Assembly: GCA_913054215.1 (NCBI GenBank)
Contig: CAJXJE010000051.1
Coordinates: 1-5,749 of the forward strand
DNA length: 5,749 nucleotides
Reading direction: 5' to 3'
From: an uncultured Candidatus Peregrinibacteria bacterium
Lineage (GTDB): Bacteria; Patescibacteriota; Gracilibacteria; Peribacterales; Peribacteraceae
Below are positions 5,071 through 5,749 of the stretch, piece after piece; the stretch's first letter is position 1, and each line of letters starts with the position of its first letter. Made by a program: the position numbers and the translations under genes. The notes under the pieces are model-generated. The model was not told the origin of the DNA. It ran no database searches and saw nothing but the letters and a program-made list of their open reading frames with translations.

Positions 5071-5749
5071 ATGAAGCCATTCATACTTCAATTTCGATAC
5101 GTTGCTTTATCTCTTTTTTTAACAGGGCTTATTGGTCTTTCTTTTCATATGCGAACGGCACCAATTCGTGGTCAGGTTGGTGTGCCCATAGGGGCCCCAG
5201 GTGGATCTGGACCTGTAGATACCCGATGCCAACCTCAATGTCCTGAAGATGCAAATGGGGACAATCTCCCTGTAGATACAATAGTAGGTGTGGGAGAAGC
5301 TTGTGACAGAATAATCTGTTACAAAGATTGGAATTGTATAACGGCTGTAATTGCTTCTTGTGCAGATTGTTCTCTGCATGATCCGGACGACCCCGACAAG
5401 TTTATCAAGGAGTGCTTGTGTGAAGGTGCCGAAGAAAGTTGTGCAGACCCCGCGGATTGTACATGTAATGGAAGTCTTTGTGCTCCTGGTGATACGGCTG
5501 CTCCATGCAACAGAGAATGTGATCAAAATGATGATACTTCAGCTAGATTTGATACGTGTTATGTGGTAAATGTCAATGGTAAGCATGTTATTCGTGGGTC
5601 GTATGTAGATAATCTTGTTTGTCATCGACCGTTTGGTGCATCAGGCTATACTTGTACGTTACCCCGATCCGGTGTTACTTCTGGAGGAATGATGGGTGGG
5701 CAACAAGGTGGGCAACAAGGTGGGCAACAAGGTGGGCAACAAGGTGGGC
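5071..5749 (+). CDS. Secreted cysteine-rich protein with Gly-Gln repeat tail (incomplete, runs off window)
   Basis: Family not recognised. The frame is open from ATG 5071 to the window end: 226 codons with no stop. The codon just before the ATG is TAA (5068-5070), so the start cannot lie further upstream. Residues 1 to about 34 look like a signal peptide or anchor: MKPF, a hydrophobic YVALSLFLTGLIGLSF core, then a polar stretch in which cleavage could follow IRG. A Gly/Pro-rich spacer leads to a Cys-rich region, residues 53-195, with 18 Cys, including CADC, CLC and CTC motifs, and many Asp and Glu residues. From residue 209 the sequence becomes GGQQ repeats, four complete plus part of a fifth at the edge. 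Such tails are flexible or self-associating in other surface proteins, but the role here is unknown. No Shine-Dalgarno sequence is seen. It resembles the protein at 1452-2095 in composition and export, not clearly in alignable sequence. Confidence 0.75.
   Translation, partial: MKPFILQFRYVALSLFLTGLIGLSFHMRTAPIRGQVGVPIGAPGGSGPVDTRCQPQCPEDANGDNLPVDTIVGVGEACDRIICYKDWNCITAVIASCADCSLHDPDDPDKFIKECLCEGAEESCADPADCTCNGSLCAPGDTAAPCNRECDQNDDTSARFDTCYVVNVNGKHVIRGSYVDNLVCHRPFGASGYTCTLPRSGVTSGGMMGGQQGGQQGGQQGGQQGG
5695..5749 (+). repeat. Perfect 12-bp tandem repeat encoding GGQQ, at the window end
   Basis: The unit GGTGGGCAACAA occurs at 5695, 5707, 5719 and 5731 with no mismatch, and a fifth copy begins at 5743 and is cut after 7 bases. 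The unit is in frame and encodes Gly-Gly-Gln-Gln. Identity at the synonymous positions means recent expansion by slippage or recombination. The sequence ends inside the array, which suggests that the assembly stopped at this repeat; true copy number is unknown. Confidence 0.95.

Noticed and set aside
5695..5749. CRISPR-like array at the right end
   Set aside because: The copies are contiguous 12-bp units without spacers and in frame with a coding sequence; this is a coding tandem repeat.

Overview
The window looks like a bacterial contig fragment, cut at both ends, that carries secreted and envelope-associated proteins. The lineage cannot be fixed from the sequence alone. None of the five start codons present has a Shine-Dalgarno sequence, and at least one gene looks leaderless. 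Long ORFs carry no in-frame TGA, so the standard code fits. A candidate phylum bacterium such as a Peregrinibacteria-like member of Patescibacteria is possible, but this is a low-confidence inference.

Layout, left to right. Positions 2-262 hold the C-terminal 86 codons of pdxT, the glutaminase subunit of PLP synthase. A perfect 8-bp inverted repeat follows and runs into the GTG start of an exported DUF4015-type TIM-barrel glycoside hydrolase (286-1371). A short intergenic stretch that could fold as a pseudoknot precedes a cysteine-rich secreted protein gene (1452-2095). In that gene the signal peptide and the Cys-rich body lie in different frames, so it carries an apparent one-base frameshift. 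On the minus strand, convergent to it, lies a large fusion gene (2127-4622): signal peptide, DUF255/YyaL-type thioredoxin domain with CHWC, an (alpha/alpha)6-barrel-like region and a six-helix CcdA/DsbD membrane domain. Divergent from it is a cold-shock protein gene (4737-4943) with a hairpin-plus-T-tract leader and a good intrinsic terminator. Finally, 5071-5749 is a second secreted Cys-rich protein, open at the window end, which finishes in a perfect 12-bp tandem repeat encoding GGQQ.

How it may work together (inference). The fusion protein has what is needed to take electrons from the cytoplasm through CcdA and deliver them to an extracytoplasmic CHWC active site. It is flanked on both sides by exported proteins with very many cysteines (27-28 and at least 18), which are plausible clients for disulfide reduction or isomerisation. 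The combination of a YyaL-CcdA fusion and Cys-dense surface proteins is the most interesting candidate system here. No gene in the window proves the functional link. There is no tRNA, rRNA, CRISPR array or transposase, and no gene-free stretch longer than 130 bases.
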